Shown here: positions 33,496-43,305 of the stretch, piece after piece
Numbering within the stretch: position 1 is the stretch's first letter
Layout of the letters: each line of letters begins with the position of its first letter
Source: JAMXLO01 sp963819855
GTDB lineage: Bacteria; Pseudomonadota; Alphaproteobacteria; Acetobacterales; Acetobacteraceae
Assembly (NCBI GenBank): GCA_963819855.1
Contig: CAWFYC010000020.1
Coordinates: 434,001 to 498,000 of the forward strand
Direction: 5' to 3'
Length of the DNA: 64,000 nucleotides
Made by a program: the position numbers and the translations under genes
The notes under the pieces: generated by a model
Told to the model about the DNA's origin: nothing
Seen by the model: only the letters and a program-made list of their open reading frames with translations
Database searches by the model: none

Positions 33496-34923
33496 TCAGG
33501 ATTCCAGCAACCGCCGCAGCAGCTCCACGTCCTCGGCGAAGCCGGCATCGCGGCTCATCAGCTCGCCGACCCGCGAGACGGCGTGCATCACCGTGGTGTG
33601 GTCGCGGTTGCCGAACCTCCGGCCGATCTCCGGCAGGCTGCGCTGGGTGAGCTGCTTGGCGAGGTACATCGCGACCTGGCGCGGTCTGGCCACCGCCCGC
33701 GCGCGCCGTGCCGACGACATGTCGGTCAGCCGCATCGAAAAGTGCTCGGCGACACGCTTCTGGATCTCCTCGATCGTCACCCGGCGGTCGTGTGCCTTCA
33801 GGACGTCGTGCAGCACCTCCTGCGTGGCCTCCAGCGTGACCGGACGACCGAACAGGTTGGCGTGTGCGACCAGCCGGTTCAGCGCACCCTCCAGCTCGCG
33901 CACGTTGCTGGTGATCTTGTGCGCCAGGAAATCCAGCACCTTGGCCGGCACTGCCACGCCGGCGCGCGCGGCCTTCGCCTCCAGGATCGAGATGCGCAGC
34001 TCGAACGTGGTGGCATGCAGATCGGCCACCATGCCGTAGCCAAGCCTGGTGCGCAGCCGGTCGTCGAGCCCCGACAGATCCGACGGCGACTTGTCGGCCG
34101 ACACCACGATCTGCTTGCCGACATCCACCAGCGCATTGAATGTATGGAAGAACTCTTCCTGCGTGTTGTCCTTGCCGATCAGGAACTGCAGGTCGTCGAT
34201 CATCAGCACGTCGACGCTGCGCAGTTGCTCCTTGAACTGCATGGTGGACTGGCTGCGGATCGCGGCGATGAAGCGGTACATGAACTTCTCGGCCGACATG
34301 TAGGTGACCGAGACCGGACGGCCGACGCCGGTGTTGCCGCGCGCCACCAGTTCCCAGGCGATCGCGTGCATCAGATGCGTCTTGCCGAGACCGACGCCGC
34401 CGTAGAGGAACAATGGATTGAAACCTGCGCTGGATGGCTGCTCGGCGACCCGGCGCGCGCAGGCGTACGCGAACTCGTTGGGTTTGCCGACCACGAAGGC
34501 CTCGAAGGTGAAGCGGGGATCGATCGTCAATTCAGGGCGCTGATCCATCCGTTCCTCGAGCTTCGGGACCACGGGAGGTGGTTCTGCTGTGGTCGCGAGG
34601 CTCTCGGCCAATCCGGACCTGGGCGTCACGCCACCGCCCACCCGAATATCGACCCGGCGCACCGCCGGATTCTCCTCGTGCCACAGCGAATTCAGTCTGT
34701 CGCCGTATCGGCTGCGTACCCAGTCGCACAGAAAGCGCGTCGGCAATAGCACGGTGATCTCATCGCCGTCGATGCCGGCGAGGGTCATCTGCCGCAGCCA
34801 GTTGCGATATTCGAGTTCGCCGACCTCGCCCTGCAGTCGGCCACGGATGCGCGACCATTGCGGCGGCAATTGCGAGATGTCCACGATCCGCTGTTCAATT
34901 GTCGTGGACAAATCGTGTTCCAT
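33496..34923 (-). CDS. dnaA: Chromosomal replication initiator DnaA
   Basis: A 475-residue DnaA with all domains: N-terminal oligomerisation domain (about 15-80, WLRQMTLAGIDGDEITVLLP), variable linker, AAA+ domain with GGVGLGKTHLMHAI and VLMIDDLQFL (about 165-335), and the C-terminal helix-turn-helix with the DnaA signature GRRFGNRDHTTVMHAVSRV. It opens oriC by binding TTATCCACA boxes; one perfect box lies 234 bases upstream. A promoter with TTGCCA and CATAAT is visible about 150 bases before the start. Confidence 0.98.
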   Translation of the reverse strand: MEHDLSTTIEQRIVDISQLPPQWSRIRGRLQGEVGELEYRNWLRQMTLAGIDGDEITVLLPTRFLCDWVRSRYGDRLNSLWHEENPAVRRVDIRVGGGVTPRSGLAESLATTAEPPPVVPKLEERMDQRPELTIDPRFTFEAFVVGKPNEFAYACARRVAEQPSSAGFNPLFLYGGVGLGKTHLMHAIAWELVARGNTGVGRPVSVTYMSAEKFMYRFIAAIRSQSTMQFKEQLRSVDVLMIDDLQFLIGKDNTQEEFFHTFNALVDVGKQIVVSADKSPSDLSGLDDRLRTRLGYGMVADLHATTFELRISILEAKAARAGVAVPAKVLDFLAHKITSNVRELEGALNRLVAHANLFGRPVTLEATQEVLHDVLKAHDRRVTIEEIQKRVAEHFSMRLTDMSSARRARAVARPRQVAMYLAKQLTQRSLPEIGRRFGNRDHTTVMHAVSRVGELMSRDAGFAEDVELLRRLLES

Positions 34924-35292
34924 GCAATCGCTCCCCGACGCGACGAACCGAGCCCCACCACGACGGTCTTTTTTCGCCGCCGCTCACACAAGACGCTTGC
35001 CGCCGGTCCCGACGGACGGCCGATAGATCGAGAGATCGGCCAATCACCGGTCGGCGACTAGCCCAGAAATGATTATGTCACGCTCACATACACTGGCAAC
35101 GGGAATCTGAATGCCGAAGCAGCGATAAAGTAAAACGCAACAAGATTGCCGGGTACTGTGGATAATACTGTGGGTGCATGAAGTATAAATGCTTCCTGCA
35201 CCTTGGGGTTCTCGTTGCGGTTGCAGAGCAACCTTGCGACGATCCATTATCGGCGGCGCTGCCGATCCGGTCAACCGGACCGGCGGCAGCGC
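34924..35292. promoter_or_regulatory. dnaA upstream region with DnaA box; possible origin segment
   Basis: 369 bases between dnaA and rpsT. A perfect DnaA box (TTATCCACA, minus strand) is at 35157-35165, and a weaker relative follows at about 35169. The surrounding 35050-35190 is clearly more AT-rich than the rest of the window. On the minus strand TTGCCA (35094-35099) and CATAAT (35072-35077), 16 bases apart, form a plausible dnaA promoter. One perfect box is enough for autoregulation but thin for an origin, so oriC here is only possible. Confidence 0.5.
35256..35292 (-). terminator. Strong hairpin directly after rpsT
   Basis: Nine-bp outer stem GCGCTGCCG/CGGCAGCGC (35256-35264 and 35284-35292) with an inner TCCGGTTGACCGGA hairpin, starting right after the rpsT stop codon. 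There is no T-run after it, so termination may need Rho or the hairpin may protect the short mRNA's 3' end. Confidence 0.6.
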
Positions 35293-35562
35293 TCACCCCA
35301 TCGATAGTGCCTTGATCCGCGCTGACAACCGCGACAACTTGCGCGCGACCGTGTTGTGATGCGTCACGCCTTTGCCGGCGGCACGCTGCATCTCCGGTTG
35401 CGCCGCCCGCAACGCCACGGTGGCCGCCTCCTTGTTCCCGCCGGCGATCGCCAGTTCGACCTTCTTGACGAAGGTCCGCATGCGGGATTTGCGCGCCTGA
35501 TTACGCTCGGTGCGGCGTTCGGTCTGCCGGTTGCGCTTTCGCGCGGACGCAGTATTGGCCAT
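35293..35562 (-). CDS. rpsT: 30S ribosomal protein S20
   Basis: An 89-residue S20, the all-helical protein that binds the 5' and 3' minor domains of 16S rRNA. The start MANTASARKRNRQTERRTER and RNQARKSRMRTFVKKVE are diagnostic, as is GVTHHNTVARKLSRLSARIK at the end. The Met at 35562 begins the conserved sequence. Its position upstream of dnaA on the same strand is usual in Rhodospirillales and many other alphaproteobacteria. Confidence 0.98.
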   Translation of the reverse strand: MANTASARKRNRQTERRTERNQARKSRMRTFVKKVELAIAGGNKEAATVALRAAQPEMQRAAGKGVTHHNTVARKLSRLSARIKALSMG

Positions 35563-35580
35563 GAGTCCTGTCACTTGGTC

Positions 35581-35628
35581 GAACAGAAAAGCCCCGCTGC
35601 CAGCACTGCCGGACAGCGAGGAGGGGCT
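35581..35628 (-). terminator. Intrinsic terminator of the M81 peptidase gene
   Basis: On the minus strand AGCCCC...GCTG pairs with CAGC...GGGGCT with a small bulge, and the stem is followed by TTTTCTGTTC. It stands about 40 bases after the peptidase stop codon and about 20 bases before the rpsT start, so it separates the two transcripts. Confidence 0.75.
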
Positions 35629-35670
35629 GTTCTATGCACCCCCCGCACGCAAGTCAAGGAAGCCCGGCCG

Positions 35671-37140
35671 TCACGCGATGAGGCCTGGCGAGGTGGCGTC
35701 GTCGAGCGGCCAGATCGGTCGCAGCACCTTGGTGTAGCCGATCTTGCGGTAATCGCGGCTCAGCGGGCCGTCGGAATCGACGTAGATCACCTTCTGTGCG
35801 ATCGGCCCGAACGCCGCCATGAAATGGTTGGTCGACTTCACCACCACCAGCTTGCGCTCGGTCGGCTCTATGCCGAGGTTGCGGAACAGCTCCAGCCCAA
35901 GCGCCTGCGTGCGGTTGGAGATCAGCACGACCTCGACGCCGTCGATCCTGATGGCGGCACAGTCGCCCAGCGGCACCTGGGTGGGACCAAAGCTTTGCCA
36001 GCAATCGCGCTTCAATCCGACCACGGTGACGCTCGCATCGACCGGTATGCCGGATGTCGGGCCGATCTTGCCGCCGAAGCGCAGCGGAAAGTTGGCGCCA
36101 AGGCCGGCATCGAAGCAAAGACGCGCCGCGACCGGATCCCAGATCGGGCCCAGCGCCGCGTTGTCCACGTTGCGTTCCAATAGTCGTCGCAGGATCGTGG
36201 TGTTGTCGGTTGGTGCGCCACCACCGGCGTTGTCGGCCGGGTCCGCCATTACAACCGGGCTGCCGTTGAACGCGAGCGCGGCGCTGATGCCTGCGTCGCA
36301 GTCCAGATAGTCGGGCGCCGTCCGGCCTCGCATGGCGACAAACTCCTGGCCGATTTCGTTCGCCAGCCGGTCCGCCTTCGCCTTGTCATTGTCGGTGATC
36401 ACAAGGATGCGACCGGTGAGTTCCGGCACATCGGCATAAGGAAAACAGTGGCCGATCGAGACCGACAGCACACCGTCCTTGCCCTCCATCGCCGTAGTCC
36501 GGTCGACGAACGCGCGCATCAGTGGCAGCGTGGTGGGATAGCTGCCGATCTGACGGCAATCGAACAGTGACGTGGTCGGCCTGATCTCCTTGCGGATCGT
36601 GCGCAGCACCAGCGTCAGCAGGTCCTCGGCGCGCTCCGCCACGTCGGTATGGGGAAACTCCTTGTAGAGGATGGTAACATCGGCGAGCCGCACGCGCTTC
36701 ACGGTCAGATGGCAGTGCGGATCGAGCTCCACGCCAATCACGCAGCCCGGCCCAACGATCGCGCGGGCACGTTCCAACACGTCGCCTTCCACATCATCGT
36801 AGCCGTGCGCCACCATGGCGCCATGCAACCCGAACAGCACGCCGTCGAGCGGCAGCGCGACCTTCAGTTGGTCCATGATCTCGTCGCGCATGAACTCGTA
36901 GTCGGCGCGGTTTGTGGTGCCAGCAGGGCTTGCGGCAAAGCAACTTCCCTCAATCAAGGTGAAACAATCGGCCGCCGCGCGATGCCGCGCGACGAACAGC
37001 GGCGCAGTGCACATTCGTGGCGCATCGGTGGGGTGCTCTCCGGGGCGAAGGAACACGCTCTCCTTGTAGGCATCCAGGCTGGTCGGGAGCGGTGAGAACG
37101 TGTTGGTCTCGGTGGCGATCGTGGCGCTGAACAGGCGCAT
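35671..37140 (-). CDS. M81-family metallopeptidase (MlrC-like)
   Basis: A 489-residue protein of the microcystinase C/MlrC family. The N-terminal MRLFSATIATETNTFSPLPT is the family's opening, HGAMVAHGYDDVEGDVLERA and GVELDPHCHLT supply metal-binding acidic and His residues, and MADPADNAGGGAPTDNT marks the C-terminal domain. Members hydrolyse linear peptides or related amides; most are uncharacterised. No signal peptide, so cytoplasmic. The Met at 37140 starts the conserved strand. A T-tailed hairpin follows the stop codon. Confidence 0.9.
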   Translation of the reverse strand: MRLFSATIATETNTFSPLPTSLDAYKESVFLRPGEHPTDAPRMCTAPLFVARHRAAADCFTLIEGSCFAASPAGTTNRADYEFMRDEIMDQLKVALPLDGVLFGLHGAMVAHGYDDVEGDVLERARAIVGPGCVIGVELDPHCHLTVKRVRLADVTILYKEFPHTDVAERAEDLLTLVLRTIRKEIRPTTSLFDCRQIGSYPTTLPLMRAFVDRTTAMEGKDGVLSVSIGHCFPYADVPELTGRILVITDNDKAKADRLANEIGQEFVAMRGRTAPDYLDCDAGISAALAFNGSPVVMADPADNAGGGAPTDNTTILRRLLERNVDNAALGPIWDPVAARLCFDAGLGANFPLRFGGKIGPTSGIPVDASVTVVGLKRDCWQSFGPTQVPLGDCAAIRIDGVEVVLISNRTQALGLELFRNLGIEPTERKLVVVKSTNHFMAAFGPIAQKVIYVDSDGPLSRDYRKIGYTKVLRPIWPLDDATSPGLIA

Positions 37141-37278
37141 GCGGAAAATCCCTGATTGACGCGGGCTGCGTTCAATTCTACCCCGACTGGCGGCGAACAC
37201 CATGCGGATCGGTGTCGCGGACGCGAAGATCATCGGATGCGGGAGGAGACGGACGCTTCTTACCCGGAGACCCCGTCA

Positions 37279-38679
37279 ATGCCGCGCGCGTTCGCCCGTT
37301 TCGGACCACTTGCTTGCGCCCTGCTGCTGGTCTCCAGCGTTCTCCATGCTACCGCATTGCACGCCGACGAACCGCCGCTTGTCGCCTACAACGCCGACAT
37401 CGCACAGAGCTCCATTTCCGGCATCTCGTCCGGCGCCTACATGGCGGTGCAGTTCGGCATGGCATGGTCATCCATCGTGATCGGAGTCGGCGCGGTCGCG
37501 GGTGGGCCGTTCGGCTGCTCCGACGGATCGGCCTCGGCAGCGCTCAGCACCTGCATGGGCGGCGCGCCCTCACCGGACGTCGTGGCGCTGATCGCGCGCA
37601 CCGACGCGTGGAGCCGGAGCGGTGCGATCGACGACACCGCCAACATCGCCAGGCAGCGGATCTATCTGTTCAACGGCTACAACGACAGTGTCGTCACGCC
37701 GCCCGTGAGCAACGCTCTGCATGCGTTCTACGACCACTACCGCCCCGGCAGCCTGTTCTATCAGACCGCTATCGGATCAGGTCATGCGCAGGTGACCATC
37801 GCCTATGGTGGCGGCTGTGCCGACAATGGCGGCGAGTTCATCAACCGTTGCGACTACGATCAGGCCGGCATCATCCTGCAGCACATCTACGGTGCACTGC
37901 AACCGCGCAATGACAAGACACTCGGTGGTCATGTCATCAGCTTCCGGCAAGCCGACTTCACCGGTGTGCGGGCGCCGATCGATGACAGCCTGGACGACAG
38001 GGGATTTGTCTACGTTCCTGCCGCGTGCGACGCGCGGGAGCCATGCCGCGTCCACGTCGCCCTGCATGGTTGCCTGCAATCTTACAGCGAGATCGGTGAG
38101 GATTTCGTCCGCCATGCCGGCTACAACGAATGGGCCGACACCAACCGCATCATCGTGCTCTACCCGCAGATCAAGGCGGTGGGCGTGACGCAATTCGGCA
38201 TCACGAACCCGCAATCGTGCTGGGACTGGTGGGGCTATCTGGACCGCGATCCAATGCAGTCGCCCACCTGGCTGCTGAAGACCGGGAAGCAAATCGGCGT
38301 GATCAAGGCGATGATCGACCGGATCACCAGCGGTGCGGTCGCGTCCCAGGCAACCGTCGTTGCAACGCTCACGCCGCCGGCGACGCTAATCGCGGTGGAT
38401 GCCAGCGACAGCGCGATCGATCTCGCTTGGACCGTCGTCCCGGGCGCCACGAGCTACGACGTGTTCCGCACGACTGCCAGCGACCAGATTTTCGCCCGGA
38501 TCGGCACCGTCGTGGGACCCAGCTATGGCGATGCCGGGCTGAAGCCTGCGACAGCCTATCGCTACCGGGTGCGCGCCGCATCCAGCGGGGCAACGAGTGA
38601 CTTCTCGGCGTTGGTCGAACAGCAGACCCGCCGCAAGGTACCGCCCTGCGACGAGCCGGGAACCTGCCCCGTGCGCTGA
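37279..38679 (+). CDS. Secreted PHB-depolymerase-family esterase with fibronectin III domain
   Basis: A 466-residue exported esterase. A signal peptide (residues 1-27, cleavage near LHADE) is followed by an alpha/beta-hydrolase domain with the lipase box GISSGAYMAVQFG at about 50, ACDAREPCRVHVALHGCLQ and PQSCWDWWGYLDRDP. This layout resembles periplasmic/extracellular poly(3-hydroxybutyrate) depolymerases of the Rhodospirillum type. Residues about 370-450 are a fibronectin III domain (AIDLAWTVVPGATSYDVFR), often a linker to substrate binding. The stop codon is immediately followed by that of the convergent gene (shared TGATCA). Confidence 0.87.
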   Translation: MPRAFARFGPLACALLLVSSVLHATALHADEPPLVAYNADIAQSSISGISSGAYMAVQFGMAWSSIVIGVGAVAGGPFGCSDGSASAALSTCMGGAPSPDVVALIARTDAWSRSGAIDDTANIARQRIYLFNGYNDSVVTPPVSNALHAFYDHYRPGSLFYQTAIGSGHAQVTIAYGGGCADNGGEFINRCDYDQAGIILQHIYGALQPRNDKTLGGHVISFRQADFTGVRAPIDDSLDDRGFVYVPAACDAREPCRVHVALHGCLQSYSEIGEDFVRHAGYNEWADTNRIIVLYPQIKAVGVTQFGITNPQSCWDWWGYLDRDPMQSPTWLLKTGKQIGVIKAMIDRITSGAVASQATVVATLTPPATLIAVDASDSAIDLAWTVVPGATSYDVFRTTASDQIFARIGTVVGPSYGDAGLKPATAYRYRVRAASSGATSDFSALVEQQTRRKVPPCDEPGTCPVR

Positions 38680-39839
38680 TCAGAACTGGCGCAGCCGCCT
38701 GCCGATGATCGCAGCATCTTCCACAGTGAGCGAGACCGGCGAGAACAGCAGGACGCCCTCATGCCGACGGCCAAGTCCGCACTGGATCGATGGATCGTTC
38801 GCCGCAAGATGCGCCGCAAGCGCATCGGCGTCGGCGGTAATGAGCTCGAGAATCGGGATCGGCGTATCGAGGATGCAACTTTGCGCGGCATCACCTGCCG
38901 TCGTGACGATGGTCTCGAGGATGCCGCGCCATTCCCTGCGCTGTGCCGCTTTGTCGCCGGCGACAAAGCGCTCCAGCGCGACCAGCAGGCCGATGATCGC
39001 CTCTTTTCCCACCTTGCAGGAACGGCCGATGCCGTGATGCGGCAGGCCCGGCAGTTGCCGCAGTGACGCGAACTCCGTCGGTGCCTGCCATAGGTCCGGA
39101 AACACATCCAGATCCAGCATCTGAAGCAGCGCGGAACATATCAGGTCGGCGCGACCGCACAGGATGCCCGGAAGCCTGTGGTCCGCCGATCGCCTTGCCG
39201 CCGCTGAACGCGACGAGGTCCGCGCCCTGCGCGAGCAAGCGCCGCAGATTGTCGGCGGGCGGCAACTGTCCAGCGGCATCGACCAGCAGGGGTATACCGT
39301 GTTCATGCGCCACCGCCGCCACATCGGGCAGCGGCGGCAGCGACTGCGGATGCGCGAGATAGTAGATGCCCGCCGTGTCGGGGGTTATCGCCGCCGCGAT
39401 CTCCCACGCCGCGGCGTCGCGCACACCGGGACCGCTGTAGCGATCGGGGATCCCGACCTCGACGATGCGCCCGCCGGCCACCGGCAGGGCGCGATCGTAC
39501 ATGTTGCGCTGGCTCCGCACGACGATGAACTCGTTGCGGCCGTCGGGCACGTCGCGGCAGCCGGTTCATGCGCGCCGGATCGAGGCCAGCGAGGCAGGCG
39601 GCCGCACCGAGCAGGATGCCGGCCGAAGCGCCGGACGTGACGATGCCCGCCTGCGCACCGGTGACTCGCGCGATGACGCGACAGGCGGCGGCCTGCAGCT
39701 CGATCATGTCGACACATTCGCCGGAGGCGGCGACCATCGCCGCCGCGACCTCCGGATGCATGCGCCCGCCGGACAGGCGCGTGACCGTGCCGCAGGCGTT
39801 GATGACGGTGCGAACGCCGAAGCGGGCGTAGATGCTCAT
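38680..39839 (-). pseudogene. SelA/DgaE-like PLP-dependent protein, two frameshifts
   Basis: About 385 residues when repaired; a PLP fold-type I enzyme of the SelA-like group that includes D-glucosaminate-6-phosphate ammonia lyase. Frame 1 begins MSIYARFGVRTVINACGTVT; frame 2 continues with RNEFIVVRSQRNMYDRAL and LLVDAAGQLPP; VAFSGGKAIGGPQASG contains the PLP Lys; frame 3 gives ILCGRADLICSALLQMLDL to the end. One extra base near 39553 and one near 39172 break the frame. Its start overlaps the GMC stop by four bases, so it belongs to the operon. Confidence 0.78.
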
Positions 39840-41459
39840 GCCGCCAAACGCATTGGCTGACGGACCAGGTCGGCGGCCTTCTCGCCGATCATGATGGTCC
39901 CGGCATTGGTGTTGCCCGATATCACCGTCGGCATGATCGACGCATCGACCACGCGCAGACCCTCGACGCCGTAGACGCGCAGTTCGGGATCGACCACCGC
40001 CATCGGATCGACGCCCATCTTGCAGGTGCTGGTCGGGTGGAACACCGTGCCGCCGGTATTCTTCGCATGTTGCAGCAACTGTTCGTCGGTCCGCACCGAC
40101 GCGCCGGGCTGGTATTCCTCGGTGATGAAGTGCTGCATCGGCGGCGTGGCGAGGATGCGCCGGGCGATCTTCAGACCATCGACGATGGCGCGGCGATCGG
40201 TCTCGGTTGCCAGGTAGTTCGGGAACATCGCCGGCGGGTCCGCATGGATTGGCCGATTTCAGCCTGATCTCGCCGCGACTTTCCGGGCGAAGCTGGTAGA
40301 TCGTCATCCCGAACCCCGACCACGGATGCAGCCCATCCTGAAGTTTGTCGGAGCTGAACGGCGCCACCGATATCTTCACGTCAGGCGAGGCAAGTTCCTG
40401 TCGCGTTCGCACGAACAGCGCGGCGGGACCGGCGGCCATGGTCAGCGGGCCGGTGTGGAACAGGTAGTACTGCAGCCCCACCTTCAGCTTCTTCAGGTTG
40501 CTCTGCATCACGTCGTTGACGGTGATCGGCAGGCGACACTTCAGCTTGATCGGCGCCGAGTAGTGGTCCTGCAGGCTCTGGCCAACACCCGGCAGGTGAT
40601 GCACCACGGGAATGCCGAACTGCTCGAGCTGTTCCTGCGGCCCGACACCTGACAGCAGCAGAAGCTGTGGCGAATTCACCGCGCCGCCGCACAGGATCAC
40701 CTCGCGCGCTGCGCGCACCGTGCGCGGCTGGCCATTCTCGCGGAACGCCACGCCGACCGCGCGCTTGCCTTCGAACAGCACCTTCTCGCCGAGCGCGCCG
40801 GTGACGACGCGCAGGTTGGGGCGGTTGCGCACCGGATGCAGGTAGCCGACCGCGGTTGAGCAGCGCTTGCCGTTGCGCGTGGTGGTCTGGTGGTAGCCGA
40901 CGCCGTCCTGTGTCGCGCCGTTGAAGTCGTCGTTGCGCGGATAGCCGAGTTGCATCGCGCCGTCGATGAACGCCTCGCAGATCGGATGGTGCTCCGAGGT
41001 ATCGGAGACGCAGAGCGGGCCACCGGTGCTGTGGAACTCACTGGCGCCACGCACCTGATGTTGGGCGCGCTTGAAATACGGCAGCACGTCGGTGGACGAC
41101 CAGCCAGCATTGCCGAGCTGGCGCCACAGGTCGAAGTCCTCGTGCTGGCCGCGGATATAGACCATGCCGTTGATCGACGAGGAGCCACCGAGCACCCTGC
41201 CGCGCGGCCAGAAGATGCGGCGGCCGTTGGCGCCGGGATCGGGCTCCGCCTCGTAGCACCAGTTCACCGTGGCGTCGGCGAAGGTCTTGCCGTAGCCGAG
41301 AGGGATGTGGATCCAGCGATTGCGGTCCTCGCCGCCGGCTTCCAGCAACACGACACGCGTCGCCGGGTCCTCGGACAGCCGCGTCGCCATGACGCAGCCG
41401 GCCGAACCGGCACCGACCACGACGAAGTCTGCCTCGAAATCGTAGCTTTGATCGGCCAT
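39836..41459 (-). pseudogene. GMC-family oxidoreductase (choline-dehydrogenase-like), one frameshift
   Basis: A full-length GMC flavoprotein, about 540 residues when repaired. The FAD motif VVVGAGSAGCVMATRL is at residues 13-28, WPRGRVLGGSSSINGMVYIR the second FAD block, and HPTSTCKMG with STNAGTIMIGEKAADLVR-like ending closes the protein. The frame changes at about 40244; alignment with the neighbouring paralogue shows one extra base there (ANP then ADPPAMFPNYLATETD). The gene follows its paralogue by 14 bases. Substrate unknown, probably a primary alcohol. Confidence 0.85.
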
Positions 41460-41473
41460 CGCGCTTCCCCCAA

Positions 41474-43110
41474 TTATGCCGCCAGCCTATTCGTCATCCG
41501 TTGTCCCTGGCGAATCAGGTCCGCTGCCTTCTCCGCGATCATGATCGTCGCGGCATTGGTGTTGCCCGATACAACGGCGGGCATGATCGATGCATCGACC
41601 ACCCGCAGACGGTCGATGCCGTGCACGCGCAGTTCCGCATCGACCACCGCCATCGGGTCGCTGCCCATCTTGCACGTGCTGGTGGGATGGAACACCGTGC
41701 CGCCGTACTGCTTCGCGTAGTCCAGCAGTTCGTCATCGGTTTGCACGTGCGGACCGGGTATGTGCTCGGCCGCGACGAAGTGCTGCATCTCCGGCGTGGC
41801 GAGCAGGCGCCGCCCCAGCTTCAGGCCGTCGATGATGGTGCGCCGGTCGGTCTCGGTGGCAAGGTAATTCGGATGCATCGCCGGCGGATCGGCCGGGTTC
41901 GCCGTTTTCAGCCTCAGTTCGCCGCGGCTCTCCGGTCGAAGCTGATACCCGACCAGCGAAAAGCCCGAGAACTTGTGCAGACCCTCGGCCGGACGATCGG
42001 CGCTGAACATCACCGTGGCGTACTGGATGTCCGGCGTAGCCAGTTCAGGCCGGGTGCGCGCGAACAGTCCGGCCTGCGCCGCGGCAATGCTGAGCGCGCC
42101 CTTGCGGAACAGCAGGTATTGCAGCCCGGTCTTCATCATGCGGGTTTTGCTCAGCATGATGTCGTTGACCGTGATCGGGAATCGGCACTTGCAGACGATA
42201 CGCGCCTGGTAGTGGTCCTGCATGCTCTGGCCGACGCCAGGCAGATCATGTGCCACCGCGACGCCGAGATCGGTCAGGTGCTGCTGCGGGCCGATGCCGG
42301 ACAGCAACATGAGTTGCGGAGAGTTGATCGCGCCGCCGCACAGGATCACCTCGCGCGGAGGCGCGCACGGTGCGCAGTTGGCCGTCCTGGCGGAACGTCA
42401 CGCCGGTGGCGCGACGACCGTCGAGCGTGATGCGTTCGGTCAGCGCATTGGTGATGACGCGCAGATTGGCGCGCTTCATCGCCGGGCGCAGATAGCCCAC
42501 CGCGGTCGAACAGCGACGGCCGTTGCGCGTGGTGAGCTGGTAGTAGCCGACGCCTTCCTGTGCGTGGCCGTTGAAGTCGTCGTTGCGCGGATAGCCCAGC
42601 CCGAGCGCGCCCTTGATGAATGCCTTGCTGATCGGGTCGTAGCTGTCCATGTCGGACACACAGAGCGGCCCGCCAGCGCCGTGCAGATCGCTCTCGCCAC
42701 GCGTCTGGTGTCTCTGCACGGCGAAAATACGGCAGCACATCGTCGAACGACCAGCCGGTGTTGCCAAGCTGACGCCATTGGTCGAAGTCTTCCTTCTGGC
42801 CGCGGATGTACACCAGGCCGTTGATCGAGGACGAACCGCCCAGCACCTTGCCGCGCGGCCAGAATACGCGGCGGCCGTTCAGGTTGGGCTCCGGCTCGGT
42901 CTCGTAACACCAGTTGACGCGCGGATCGGTGATGGTCTTGCCGTAGCCGAGCGGAACGTGGATCCAGAAATGCCGGTCGTGGCCACCGGCCTCGAGCAGC
43001 ACGACGCGCGCGGCCGGATCCTCGGACAGGCGTGCCGCCATGACACATCCAGCGGAGCCGGCGCCGACGATGATGAAGTCGGCGTCGATCGTTTCTTCCA
43101 TTGCGGCCAT
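41474..43110 (-). pseudogene. GMC-family oxidoreductase, paralogue, two frameshifts
   Basis: The upstream twin of the preceding GMC gene, closely similar along the whole length. Frame 1 carries IIVGAGSAGCVMAARLSED and WPRGKVLGGSSSINGLVYIR; frame 2 carries HQTRGESDLHGAGGPLCVSD to GQLRTVRAS; frame 3 MILCGGAINSPQLMLLSG to the end with HPTSTCKMGSDPMAVVD. Relative to the twin there is one extra base at 42711 and one near 42355. Either the gene is dead or the sequence has base-insertion errors here. A GTG/ATG alternative start lies three codons in. Confidence 0.85.
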
Positions 43111-43305
43111 TCAGGTTTCCCCCGGTGCGTGTACGCTGTGAACGAGATTGCTTCGTCGCAGCGCTCCAAACAAGAAGCCACACAGCCGTGCTGACGCGTC
43201 ATTCCGGCGCAAGCGGGAACGATAGACGCGAGGGCCGGGGCCGACGATGCAACTCAGGTTTCATTTAGGGCGAGTCGGCATGCCGGTACGCATACGCAAT
43301 GACAA

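Noticed and set aside
33583..34749. A plus-strand frame opposite dnaA
   Set aside because: Shadow of dnaA; no start signals or motifs.
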